Shown here one piece after another: positions 23,527 to 34,589 of a stretch of DNA of 64,000 bases. Within the stretch, counting starts at the first letter, position 1. Every line of letters begins with the position of its first letter. The position numbers were made by a program, and so were the translations under genes. The notes under the pieces are model-generated. The model did not search any database and had not been told where the DNA came from. It saw only the letters and a list, made by a program, of their open reading frames with translations. Origin of the DNA: Megalonaias nervosa (lineage: Eukaryota; Mollusca; Bivalvia; Unionida; Unionidae); assembly GCA_016617855.1 (NCBI GenBank), contig JAECUM010003292.1:122447-186446 (forward strand). Reading direction: 5' to 3'.

Positions 23527-24237
23527 CTAACAAATTCTCTCAAGTAAAGTTCTGTGAAACCATAGTTTCACTTTTGACTTGAACTGCTGAATGCCAAATT
23601 CAAGCATAACAAGCTGGAAAATTCCAGACATAAAATTTGACCTTTGACCTGATTGGACAAATTGGGGAAGGCCAAATTGAGTAAAAGACTTTATCAAAGC
23701 TTTTACTATAGTATTCCTCAAATGAATTGCCCCTGGGAATCTTGTTGATGCACACATAATGGTCAACAAATATTGGTTGCCTGACTTGGTCTTTGGTAAG
23801 GGACCAACACAATCTACCATAATTCTACTGAATGGTTCGTCAAATGCAGGAATAGGTTGTAGATGAGCCTTGGGTATCTTCTGATTGGGTTTTCCTACCA
23901 TTTGACAAGTATGACAAGACCTACAGAACTTACAAACATCACTTTTGATTTTTGGCCAATAAAAGTGAGTCAAGATCTTGTGATAAGTTTTATTTATCCC
24001 TAAATGACCAGCCAGAGGAGTTTCATGGGCCAGACTAAGTATTTCCTGTCTGTACAATTTCGGAACCACAATCTGATAGTTCACTGACCATTTGTCCCTA
24101 GCAGGTACCTCGGGAGGTCTCCATTTTCTCATAAGGATTCCATTTTTAAGGAAGTAACAGACAGGTACTTCAGTAGCTTCAGTTTCACTAATGGCCCTCT
24201 GAACCAAACAGATCTCAGGATCTTTTTCCTGGTCCAA
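23527..24237 (-). pseudogene. Gypsy integrase fragment, minus copy
   Basis: Contains HLGINKTYHKILTHFYWP with CRSCHTC (zinc-binding), MVDCVGPLPKTKSG (first catalytic Asp), and NTIVKALIKSF, the stretch missing from the plus copy. As in the plus copy, the second catalytic position reads SGQR and the sequence passes directly from KSKVKLWFH to TLLERI, where the Glu-bearing part should be. The ORF's first codons abut the deletion junction with LTR sequence. Confidence 0.8.
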
Positions 24238-24791
24238 AGCCAGTTGTGTATAGTTCTCCAGGGAAAATAATTATTATTTTAAAAGGAGATGAACTATAGC
24301 TGTCTCATCTATAACAAAATACACATCTCGTTCTACAGATGTACAAATGAACAACTCTTTCCAGCACCAGAAAAAGAATACCTTCTTCTCAAGGTATATG
24401 AACAACTCTACAAGGTGTTAAAATATGACTCTGACTCCCTATTTCACAGATACCTGAGTATTTAAACTGAATGAAAACGTCATTTAATGCACACGCACGA
24501 AGAACGCAGGGTGATTTCAAAATCTCACCATCGCATTACATGATATAATCATACATGCTTGGCAGATGACCTTGGCCACAATCAGTCATTTACCTAGCTT
24601 GTTTATCAAACCAGCAATCTAAAAAAAATGCTTATGAAATCCTGAGTCATATTTACGTTCTAAATAAACATTACGTTTCTTTCAAAATATCAGACCTTGT
24701 GAACATAATCATCACAACAAAAATTATAATAATGAAATAAAAAAGAATTCAAATTTTAACACACGAGTAATTAAACTACATGGTCGTAACA
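24234..24791 (-). repeat. Truncated 5' LTR of the minus Gypsy copy
   Basis: Matches about 21140-21701 of the complete LTR and lacks the inner part next to the primer site. It ends at CGTAACA before the GTAG duplication. Confidence 0.85.
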
Positions 24792-24795
24792 GTAG

Positions 24796-25289
24796 TAACT
24801 GACAGTTGATGGGATTTGGCACCATTCTCTCTGTCCAAGAGAAATCTCTCTTTCATGACATTTGATCACTTTTGTTACTAAAATAAACTGAAAGATTTTT
24901 TAACATTGTTCTTAAAATGGGAGGATAAATTGACAAGGTAGAGGGTGTATTCCTAGCATTCTGGATAAATATGATTGATGAAACATATTTTACTCCAAAC
25001 ATTATTTTCTGTCAGTATATTTGAACAGTAACATGACAGATATTTTTCAGAATTATACCAACAGTAACATGACAGATATTTTTACCAACAGACAAAAAAT
25101 AGTAAAATGTAGGTTTACATTTTTTAAGTTCTGAATTTAGTTCTAATGGTTTCCTGGATTTTATAAAGAGATAAATATTTTGAATATGAATCAAGCTGGA
25201 GGGAGATAATGTACTTAATGAGGCATATATGGTACATCTCTGTGTTGTATTGTACAGCTTTACTATCCCTTTATTTAACTTTTTTCCAG
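24796..25289. other. Non-coding, ends in a strong splice acceptor
   Basis: No ORF of note. A direct duplication of AACAGTAACATGACAGATATT-like sequence lies near 25024-25082. The right end (about 25262-25289) is pyrimidine-rich, TTTAACTTTTTTCCAG, a good acceptor for the exon that follows. Confidence 0.5.
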
Positions 25290-25366
25290 AATACAAGACA
25301 AGGGTTTTCCAGGCAGTTATTGAAATGCTGCGATGGTTTGCAGGCAGTCAAATCAGAAATGTTGCT
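25290..25366 (+). CDS. Candidate exon, xanthine dehydrogenase/aldehyde oxidase-like
   Basis: A 77-base open segment sits between a strong acceptor (TTTTTTCCAG) and a good donor (GTGAGT). In the frame starting at its third base it reads about 25 residues without a stop, ending AVIEMLRWFAGSQIRNVA. This resembles the molybdo-flavoenzyme FAD-binding domain segment with LRWFAGKQV in vertebrate xanthine dehydrogenase, just before the conserved GGNI motif that would begin the next exon. Such enzymes oxidise purines or aldehydes using FAD, Fe-S and molybdopterin. I found no neighbouring exon in the window, so this is either one exon of a gene with very large, repeat-filled introns or an orphaned exon. 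Confidence 0.5.
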
Positions 25367-25369
25367 GTG

Positions 25370-27045
25370 AGTATTGAAATTTGCATTTACATGTGTTAGT
25401 AATGAATATAAATCCTTACAATTTGTATTTACAGGTGTGAGTAAGGAATATAAATCCTTACAATTTGTATTTACATGTGTTAGTAAGGAATATAAATCCT
25501 TAAAATTTGTATTTAAAGGTGTTAGTAAGGAATATAAATCCTTACAATTTATATTTACAGGTGCCAGTAAGGGCTATAAATCCTTACAATTTGTATTTTA
25601 AGGTGTTAGTAAGGAATATAAAATCCTTACAATTTGTATTTACAGGTGTGAGTAAGGAATATAAAATCCTTACAATTTGTATTTACAGGTGTGAGTAAGG
25701 AATATAAATCCTTACAATTTGTACTTACAGGTGTGAGTAAGGAATATAAATCCTTACAATTTGTATTTACAGGTGTGAGTAAGGAATATAAATCCTTAAA
25801 ATTTGTATTTAAAGGTGTTAGTAAGGAATATAAATCCTTAAAATTTTCATTTACATGTGTTAGTAAGGAATATAAATCATTACAATTTACAGGTGTTAGT
25901 AAGGAATATAAATCATTACAATTTACAGGTGTTAGTAAGGAATATAAATCATTACAATTTACAGGTGTTAGTAAGGAATATAAATCCTTACAATTTGTAT
26001 TTACAGGTGTGAGTAAGGAATATAAATCCTTACAATTTGTATTTACAGGTGTGAGTAAGGAATATAAATCCATAAAATTTGTATTTACAGGTGTTAGTAA
26101 GGAATATAAATCCTTACAATTTGCATTTACATGTGTTAGTAAGGAATATAAAATCCATACAATTTGTATTTAAACGTGCTAGTAAGGAATATAAATCCTT
26201 AAAATTTGCATTTACAGGTGTGAGTAAGGAATATAAATCATTATAATTTGTATTTACAGGTGTTAGTAAGGAATATAAATCCTTACAATATGCATTTACA
26301 TGTGTTAGTAAGGAATATAAAATCCATACAATTTGTATTTACAGGTGTGAGTAACGAATATAAATCCTTTAAATTTGTATTTAAAGGTGTTAGTACGGAA
26401 TATAAATCCTTAAAATTTGCATTTACATGTGTTAGTAAGGAATATAAATCATTACAATTTGTATTTACAGGTGTTAGTAAGGAATATAAATCCTTACAAT
26501 TTGTATTTACAGGTATGAGTAAGGAATACAAATCCTTACAATCTGTATTTACAGGTCCCAGTAAGGAAGATAAATCCTTACAATTTGTATTTACAGGTGC
26601 TAGTAAGGAGTATAAATCCTTACAATTTGTATTTACAGATGCTAGTAAGGAATATAAATCCTTGCAATTTGTATTTACAGGTGCTAGTAAGGAATATAAA
26701 TCCTATCAATTCATATTTACAGGTCTGAGTAAGGAATATAAATCCTTAAAATTTATATTTACAGGTGTTAGTAAGGAATATAAATCCTTACAATTTATAT
26801 TTACAGGTATTAATAAGGAATATAAATCCTTAAAATTTGTATTTACAGGTGTTAGTAAGGAATATAAATCCTTACAATTTGTATTTACTGGTGCCAGTAA
26901 GGAAAATAAATCCATACAATTTGTATTTACAGGTGAGAGTAAGGAATATAAATCCTTACAGTTTGTATTTACAGGTTTGATTAAGGGATATAAATCCTTA
27001 CAATTTGTATTTACAGGTGTTAGTAAAGAACATAAATCCTTGCTT
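25370..27045. repeat. 42-bp minisatellite, about 40 copies, splice-site-like units
   Basis: The unit is AAATCCTTACAATTTGTATT followed by TACAGGTGTGAGTAAGGAAT and AT. A few units are 36 bp (near 25870-25975) or 43 bp. Because 42 is a multiple of 3, long ORFs appear on both strands (plus GVSKEYKSLQFVFT, minus DLYSLLTPVNTNCK); they are repeat by-products, not genes. Most units hold TTTACAG directly followed by GT, and many have GTGAGT. The array starts within a few bases of the donor of the candidate exon. Confidence 0.93.
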
Positions 27046-27301
27046 TAGTTAAATGCTATTCAGAAAACACACTCTACAAGAATATAAAGCAATCAGAAAA
27101 CAAGGCTTCTTGTGTTTAAACATTTCCTCAAACATAAAGGTGCATTTAAACTTTTTCAGTGCTAGCACTGAAATAGCAGATGGGAGCATATTGTTTTGTT
27201 TTTGTTTGACCACCTGTCTGTAAGTTCATGAAACATGCTTCCATCCCAGATCCATTTTACATTCAATCTATTTAAATTTAGAGGGACATAAGCATTTTAT
27301 T
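27046..27301. other. Unassigned spacer
   Basis: Nothing recognisable between the minisatellite and the solo LTR. Confidence 0.4.
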
Positions 27302-27305
27302 ATGC

Positions 27306-28215
27306 TGTTACTTGTAGGCTCGTACAAAAATAACGAGAAAAGAATGAAGCCAACAAACCTTCTATATTGTAACAAAATAATTTATTTCCCTAGGAAACAA
27401 TGTAAAAATTGGAAATAGGACTTATGGTTTATGAATATAATCCAAAATTTAATCCTAAGATTGAAAAATATAAGTCCTATCACTAAACAGTTCTAATAAA
27501 ATCCAAGTTCGAATCTCGATGAAATTCCAGTATGGAGGCGATGACGTCAGATGAGACCGTTGTACTGGTGGTAACAGATCCTCGATTGAATCATAGTTTA
27601 TGTTTCCGTATAACTCCAGAATAAATTCTCCGAGAATTTTTTTTATAAAAAAGTACTCTTGTTTAGTTTTCTAGAGAATAAATTATTAAATTCCAAAAAC
27701 AAATGAAAATCAAACTGGCTACAACAATTAAAAAAACACCTTATTCCCTCAAGGTGTTAAGAGTGACTCTGACCTGACCTAGTTTAAATGTTTTAAGCCT
27801 TGATTTTAGATCACATGGTATTCCATGTGATAGGCTATGTGATTTACTAATTTGAACATCACAATAAAATAAAATGCCATTTATCACGTATGCAAGAATA
27901 GCCCTATCTAAGGACGAAATTCTCACACTGAAAATAAATTTAAGAAAAGGCTGTTTACAACTCAGCTAATACATGGGCCGAAATGACCTTGGAAATAGCC
28001 AGTTGTTATCACTCGATGTTTACAAAACTGTGTACCAGAGTTAGCTGAAAATAATGCTTCTGTAATAGGTTTTACATTCTAAATAAACAGAATTTACTTG
28101 AAAAAATATCGAATCCCGTGAAAATAATCATTACAATAAAATGTAATGAAACAAAAATAAAATAAATTATTTTTTAAAACTAACACACAAGCAATTTAAT
28201 TACATATATGTAACA
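27306..28215 (-). repeat. Solo LTR of a related Gypsy family
   Basis: Starts TGTTACTTGTAGGCTCG and ends TATGTAACA, flanked by ATGC on both sides (27302-27305 and 28216-28219). Length (910 bp) and landmarks match the LTR at 20791-21701: AATTTATTTCCCTAGGAAA, a CRE at 27542-27549, TATTCCCTCAAGGTGTTAA. There is no internal region, as expected after LTR-LTR recombination. Confidence 0.85.
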
Positions 28216-28219
28216 ATGC

Positions 28220-29168
28220 TCATAACTAGATCTTCGATTTTTAGGTTATATATAAATAAGAAAAAAATACTTAGAAGTAGATGAATTAAATTTGTATTCA
28301 TATATAGATGACCTAATTAGATATTTGGGTAATTACAACAGTTTTAAACTTTTTGCACATTATAACAACTTTTGGGACTTTTTTAAACCTTTTTAAACTA
28401 TAGCACAATTGAGCAAAAAACACTTAAGGTAGAGAAATCAAATTTGGGAGGCATATTTGTATTTTGATGACCTGATTAGATATTTGGGTGATTAAAACAT
28501 TCTTTTAGTTGTTTGCACATTTTTACATATTGAATTCATGGACTTTTTGTAACAAAAACATTTCTAGCACATTTATATGTAGATAACCTGGTTAGATTTT
28601 GATGCCATCATGATATATTTTCAATTTTGCCTGCATTTTGTAATTTTGTGTGCTTCTTTGATTGCTAGCTCACTTGGTCATAAATCCAAGGCCTGGTGAG
28701 CTTAAGGTGTAGTTCTTCATCTGTCATGCATTGCTTTTGATTTACTGCCCATTCATAATTGCTATTTAAAACTTCATCAGAAACAACTTAACCAATTACA
28801 CAATTTGGCAACTGTTACTAAAAATAGAAAACCACTCAGCAGAATCTGACCATTTTTGAGAGCATCCTTACAAGAAGGTTTTTCATTTTTGTACAGAATA
28901 TTCTAATCTGCCAAAAAAGACAGATTTGCTAAAAACTGAAATATCTTTAAATAACATTCTCTCAGAAACTGCAAAGCAGAATTTGATCATATTGGGCAGA
29001 AATTATCCTGACTGTTATGTATCTTTATTTTGTGTGTTTAATTTTTGTCCATGATTACAGATTGTAATGATCATTCATAAACAAGATATTTCACAGTTGA
29101 ATTTTGTCCATGAGTGTAGATTCGGTTTTAAGATAATGAGCAATAAATAGAGTCATGGAGATTTATAT
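28220..29168. other. Unassigned AT-rich stretch
   Basis: Contains a duplicated phrase around ATGACCTAATTAGATATTTG (about 28308 and 28470). No coding signal seen. Confidence 0.35.
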
Positions 29169-29757
29169 TGTTACATCATAGGTGCTTAAACTACTTAACA
29201 AGAAAGAAGCAAAAACCCAATAAGCATTCTATAATCCAAAATATAAATCTATTTCCCTTAGAAATATAGTCAAACAGAGTGAAAGAATTAAAAATAACTT
29301 ATAGTATGGTTTGAATTCTTTTCCTAAATGTACTATCAATATCACAGTAATCCAGAAACACTTCAGAAGTATTACGAATGAAATTTCTAATGTGCTTATG
29401 TGCTATCACCACAGAAAAATCACTCTTCTAAATATCTGTAAGTTGTTACTTGTTCAAGGCAAATCCAGTGAAATTTGAATGTCACAAGTGTCCTTGAATG
29501 TTTCACAGTAATCCGACGAAATTAATAAATATCCAAATCCTTGAATGTTTTGACAATAATCCAGTAAGGTACTGTCAGTTTAGACCAAATATAATATTTC
29601 CATGAACTTGGCAATTTGACCTTGATTTATGAATGGAAATAGTACAATGTATTGTACATGTACTTTATATCAGTCATAAGAATATTGTCATTAACCCAAA
29701 CGACTCAAATAAAAACTATATTATAAAAATAATATATGTAATATAGATAGTTGTAAG
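29169..29757 (-). repeat. LTR of the old Gypsy element
   Basis: Starts TGTTACATCATAGG, carries AAGAAAGAAGCAAAAAC and CTATTTCCCTTAGAAATA, and ends near GTTGTAAGACC just before AAGAAAGATTTATGCC. That last stretch matches the post-LTR sequence of the copy at 21712-21735. Confidence 0.6.
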
Positions 29758-29889
29758 ACCTTTCCCATTAATATAAGAAAGATTTATGCCATAAAACTTT
29801 TTTGGCATGTTAAACATGTAATTAGTATTGCATAAGAATATGAATGACACAATCATGTATACAAAACAATGCAATACTGTACTTTTGTG

Positions 29890-30289
29890 TGTGTGAAAGT
29901 GTGTCTGCAGTCAAATTTTCTTTTCCCTTGATGTGCTTAACATTGATATTATATGACTGTAACATCAGACTCCTTAACAGGACCGCTCTGGTGGCCTAAG
30001 TGGTTAGAGCATCTGCCTCGGATGTGGGAAGTCGCGGGTTCGAACCTTGGCCAAGTCATACCAAAGACTTATAAAAATGGTACTAACAGCTGCCTCACTT
30101 GGCACTCAGCATTAAGAGGTTAGTGTTAGGACTGGTCGGCCTGGTGTCAGGATAATGTGTCTGGGTGGGACATGATGCTACATTTCTGCATCATGATGCC
30201 TCAGTGCTAGACATCACAATAAATTGCCACACTTCAGACATTGAAGCGATATGACTGAAAAGTTTTTAAAGCTATGTTAAAAATCCAAA

Positions 30290-30335
<46 letters not shown>

Positions 30336-30960
30336 TGACTGTCTTTGATTTCTGTCTTCATTTTATTAATGAAAGTGAGGGGGTTTTGAAGATAACAGTT
30401 GGAGAAGGAGCTGCACTAACATACACCTCAAAGTGTTGCAAGGCCATCATCAAAGCCATACACTCATTCTGTATCATGGAATACTTTCTCTGGTGCTTAT
30501 TCAGTTTTCATGATAAAAGCACACTGGGATTTTTGAGCATGGCCTATAGCTTACCAAAAACATACTGACATTTGTCTGACTAGCAAAACTTAGATGATCT
30601 TCTTGCATAACAAATTGGTGAGGGGTTCAGCAATCATGGAAGAATTAGAGCAAAATTTTCAATAATATCCAGCCATACCCAATAATTGCTTCATTGCTTC
30701 TTACTGAGAGGATCAGGAAATTCAGAAATAGCTTTAACCTTAACTTTTCTAGGTTTTATTTGACCGTGTCCAACTACATGCCCTAAAAAGGTAACACAAG
30801 CAAGTCACATTGACTCAAGCTGATTGTCAAATTTGCTTCAGTGAGTCTTTCAAAAAACTTATTAACATATTAACATGACAAAATTATTCCTATTTGCCAC
30901 CCATGAGTATGAATACTGTATTTTAAATCACTTATTTTCTTCCTAGTTTTATAAGGACCA
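29890..30960 (-). pseudogene. Old Gypsy RT-RNase H remains
   Basis: Reverse-strand matches to the younger copies include the RNase H segment around 30350-30500, and the RT segment around 30600-30850 with its GHVVGHG-like and LG.AGY-like stretches. Many frame breaks are present, and a SINE sits inside the RNase H part. Not translatable as one protein. Confidence 0.6.
29981..30334 (+). mobile_element. tRNA-derived SINE, copy 1
   Basis: The 5' part resembles a tRNA gene: A-box TGGCCTAAGTGGTTAGAGC (from 29991) and B-box GGGTTCGAACC (30036-30046). A shared SINE body follows (AAAGACTTATAAAAATGG, TTGGCACTCAGCATTAAGAG, GGTGGGACATGATG), ending in (CA)n at 30291-30332. Copies 2 and 3 share the whole body. 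Confidence 0.85.
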
Positions 30961-31012
30961 AAATACCTACTCTGGAAAGAATCTCAAACTGATTCCTTGA
31001 CAGGAAACACCT

Positions 31013-31905
31013 ACAAATGAACACCTTTGTCTGTTTCCTTTCCTGTATCTCTGTGATGGCTAAAATGTATCACAAATGAACACCTTTGTCTGTATCCTTT
31101 CCTGTATCTCTGTGATGGCTAAAATGTATCACAAATGAACTCCTTTGTCTGTATCCTTTCCTGTATCTCTGTGATGGCTAAAATGTGTTACAAATGAACA
31201 CCTTTGTCTGTATCCTTTCCTGTATCACTGTGATGGCTAAAATGTGTTACAAATGAACACCTTTGTCTGTATCCTTTCCTGTATCACTGTGATGGCTAAA
31301 ATGTGTTACAAATGAACACCTTTGTCTGTATCCTTTCCTGTATCACTGTGATGGCTAAAATGTGTTACAAATGAACACCTTTGTCTGTATCCTTTCCTGT
31401 ATCTCTGTGATGGCTAAAATGTGTTACAAATGAACACCTTTGTCTGTATCCTTTCCTGTATCTCTGTGATGGCTAAAATGTGTTACAAATGAACACCTTT
31501 GTCTGTATCCTTTCCTGTATCACTGTGATGGCTAAAATGTTGTTACAAATGAACACCTTTGTCTGTATCCTTTCCTGTATCTCTCTAATGGCTAAAATGT
31601 GTTACAAATGAACACCTTTGTCTGTATCCTTTCCTTTATCTCTGTGATGGCTAAAATGTGTTACAAATGAACACCTTTGTCTGTATCCTTTCCTGTGTCT
31701 CTGTGATGGCTAAAATGTGTTACAAATGAACACCTTTGTCTGTATCCTTTCCTGTATCTCTGTGATGGCTAAAATGTGTTACAAATGAACACCTTTGTCT
31801 GTATCCTTTCCTGTGTCTCTGTGATGGCTAAAATGTGTTACAAATGAACACCTTTGTCTGTATCGTTTCCTGTGTCTCTATGATGGCTAAATGTGTTACA
31901 AAAAC
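31013..31905. repeat. 59-bp minisatellite, about 15 copies
   Basis: The unit begins ACAAATGAACACCTTTGTCT and ends GATGGCTAAAATGTGTT. Copies are very similar, with ATCTCTG/ATCACTG variants. The array lies within the integrase part of the old Gypsy element. Confidence 0.93.
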
Positions 31906-31914
31906 GTCTACAAA

Positions 31915-33303
31915 GGTCTGTTTTAATATTCCTCAAATGAATAACTTCTGGAAATCTTGTGGATGCACATATAATCATCAACAAGTATTGGTTGCCTAAC
32001 TTTGCCTTAGGTAAAGGGCCAACACGATCTAACATTTCCTTACTAAATGGTTCCACCGCTCCAATGGCCTGAGTAGTGCTTCTGCCTCGGATGTGGGAGG
32101 TTGTGGGTTTGACCCCTAGCTGAGTCATACCAAAGATTTATAATAATGGTTCTAGCAGTTTCCATCACTTGGCACTCAGCATTGAGAGGTTAGTGTTAGG
32201 ACTGGTCGTCCTGGTTTCAGGATAATTTTACTGGGTGGGACATGATGTTACATGTCTGCGGCATGATTCCCAGTGCTAGACATCACTATAAACTACCACA
32301 CTGCAGACATCGTAGTGATATGACTGGACAGTTGTTAAAACTATGTTAAAAATCCACACACACACACACACCCACTAAATGGTTCATCAAATGAAGGAAT
32401 ATTTTGAAGATCAGCTTTGGCTATCTTCTGATTGGGTTTTCCTACCATTTGACAAGTAGGACAGAATCTACAAATTTTGGTCAATAAAAATGATTTAAGG
32501 TCTTGTGATCAATCTTATTGACTCCTAAATGACCAGACAACAACATTTCATGGGCTGGACTAAGAATTTCCCGTCGATACGATATAGGAACAATAATTTG
32601 ATAACTTACTGACTACTTATCATCAGTGGATACTTCAGGTGGCCTCCATTTCCTCATAAAGACCACATTCTTCAAAAAATAACAACTTCCTTCTTGTGTG
32701 GCATTGTTTTCACTAATAGCCCTCTGAAACAAACAGATCTCAGGATCTTCTTCCTTAAGACAACTAGTGATTGTTTTTTTATCACACTGGTTACATTTGA
32801 GAGAATGTGTAGCCAATAGAGCGTCATGATGATTAATACTTTCTGATTGATGTAAATGAGAGTAAAAGTGACCTCATTAAAAGCCTCACCCATAAAGGTG
32901 TCAGCTAAAGGAATAAGATCCTGATCAACAACATCCTCAAGAGCCTGCTTTGCCATAGCTCTAGTAAATGCATAAGCTAGGTATGAACCAGGGATTTCTA
33001 CTTCAATAGGATGAATTCTTTTATCCATACAAGGCTTGTCAGTTACAAGTGGGTTAACCACTACCTTGTCTCAGCTAGGTCATTACCTAGTAGGAAATGA
33101 ATGCCCTGAATAGACAAAGAAGGCACAGCTCCTACAGTCACTGTTCCCAAAATTAAGCCTGATGACAAATTAATACAATGGAGAGAAACATTAACAAATC
33201 CACACTCTACTCCCTGTATTAGAATACTTGCACTAGGAGACTTCTTGGAAAAGGGCAAAGTGCCTAATAACAAAAAATTCTGAGAAGCTCCTGTCTCTCT
33301 CAA
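31915..33303 (-). pseudogene. Old Gypsy protease-integrase remains
   Basis: Protease at 33061-33303 begins RETGASQ, with Glu where the catalytic Asp of DTG is expected. Then come AFTRAMAKQALEDV (about 32900-32950), the ATQEGSCYFLKNVVFMRKWR stretch (32613-32816), and the integrase core VGPLPKAKLGNQYLL with STRFPEVIHLRN (about 31920-32040). The SINE at 32054-32373 separates the zinc-binding and core parts. Several stops. Confidence 0.65.
32054..32373 (+). mobile_element. tRNA-derived SINE, copy 2, with 12-bp target duplication
   Basis: Same SINE as copy 1 with a more worn B-box (GGGTTTGACCC). ACTAAATGGTTC stands on both sides (32042-32053 and 32374-32385), a clean target-site duplication. The Gypsy integrase sequence resumes directly after it. 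Confidence 0.88.
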
Positions 33304-33304
33304 T

Positions 33305-34462
33305 AACTTAATAGGAGTAGCCTTATCAAAATCACCAAGTCATAATTAACCCTTTGACATGAATGGTTCATAATTCTCCATGACAAATTAGGCTGGGGTT
33401 TGCTGGACCCAACAGCAGTATCTCTTTCAATGCATGACCATGACCTTTACCTCTTAGAAACAAGAGCATTTGGAACAGCTGTATTATGATTCTGTTGCTT
33501 ATTTTTCACCCAATATCAATCAGAAATAACATGCCCTTTCCACTTACAATAATTGGAAGAATTTAGGATTTCTGATCTGTCTTAAAAGAAATTTGATTTT
33601 GTAGAGTTATACCAGTTTGAGGCTTGTAAGTACTTATACTAGACTGAAATGGTTTCTTAACAAAAACTGGTTGAGAGGATAATTTATTTACAAATGGAAC
33701 CTTGTGAATCAAAGAATAATCAACAACAGTATTAGCTGCCTTTAAAGTTTCAACCTCTTTCTCATCAAGGTAAGCTCTAATGTCACTACAGACATGATTT
33801 TCCAACTCTTCAATTTCTCAATGTAATTTTATCAGTTCTTCAACCTGAAGCAGAAACTTTCTTGACTCAGCTTCCCTTTTTGATGGACTCAAACCTAAAG
33901 ACTCTTGATTAGATAAAGAAGTCTTCTTTTCGTTATCATTTGCATGATGATCTTCTTATGCTTTATGTATTTTAATTCCACTTCTTTCTTGAAATAAAAA
34001 TTCTTGAACCTTTCTTTTTCTCTAACTCTCATTTCCTCTACCTTTCTCTTTCTTTGTCATGCTTCTCTCTGTGCATTTGCCTTTCTCTATCTTCCTTCCT
34101 TTCTTGCATTTGTATTTATCTCTCTTCCTTCTTAATTTTCATTTTTTCTTTCTTCAGTTGCCTTTTTCCTTCATATGCTGAAGCTTCTTTAACCCAACTT
34201 CCAACTAGTTCTTTTCTTTCAGTTCCTTTAATTTACTAACTGAACCAGATGGAAACCTCTTTATTAAACCCAAAACACCCACATCAAGAACACCCTTTTC
34301 TACCAAATAAAGTATCAAAATATTCCTATCTCTTGTTTCATTAAAGGAGTCTTCACTCAGAAAGTTCATACTGTTTAGTAATCTCAAGTAGGTTGTCCTT
34401 GTTTAAGGACTCTGATTTCTCCTGGGTAGGATCTGCAATAAAATTTGCTACTTTGGATGTCA
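33305..34462 (-). pseudogene. Old Gypsy Gag remains
   Basis: Begins at an ATG near 34462 with a short N-terminal stretch. Residues in 34205-34387 (LVEKGVLDVGVLGLIKRF) match the N-terminal Gag of the young copy. A coiled-coil-encoding purine/pyrimidine-biased stretch (34000-34180) follows. The piece at 33563-33805 (LDEKEVETLKAANTVVDYSL) matches the SCAN-like C-terminal part. Frameshifts throughout. Confidence 0.6.
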
Positions 34463-34589
34463 TGGTGAAAGTTTGTTGGTTTCACTTTAACTATGATATC
34501 AAAATATCAGAGACCAAAAATTTCAAACAGTTGACATTCTTTTCATTGATTGCAACTACTTGGACACACACACACTTGCAATTCAACAC

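Larger units (their letters stand above)
20791..24791 (-). mobile_element. Ty3/Gypsy (Gmr1-like) copy with internal deletion
   Basis: Same family as 5689-12254, opposite strand. Outer ends are TGTTACG and CGTAACA, flanked by GTAG on both sides (20787-20790 and 24792-24795), a 4-bp target duplication. The 3' LTR (20791-21701) is complete. The 5' LTR is cut (24234-24791). The deletion joins the start of the integrase-region ORF directly to mid-LTR sequence near 24230, removing primer site, Gag and protease. RT, RNase H and part of integrase remain. Confidence 0.88.
29169..34462 (-). mobile_element. Old Gmr1-like Gypsy element, heavily decayed
   Basis: On the minus strand, from high to low coordinates, it reads Gag (34462 to about 33305), protease (33303-33061), integrase (about 32820-31920), RT (about 30960-30600), RNase H (about 30590-29890) and an LTR (29169 to about 29757). 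This repeats the integrase-before-RT order of the two younger copies. Stops and frameshifts occur throughout. Two SINEs (29981-30334 and 32054-32373) and a 59-bp minisatellite (about 31013-31900) interrupt it. No 5' LTR is recognisable beyond 34462, so it is 5' truncated or that end is too diverged. Confidence 0.75.

Noticed and set aside
25370..27045. Regular repeats considered as a CRISPR array (also 31013-31905, 40350-41083 and 58450-58965)
   Set aside because: Units are contiguous with no unique spacers, and the window is eukaryotic; these are minisatellites.
25374..27048. Long ORFs of 75-266 residues on both strands
   Set aside because: They are periodic translations of a 42-bp tandem repeat whose length is a multiple of three. 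Nothing else supports a protein.
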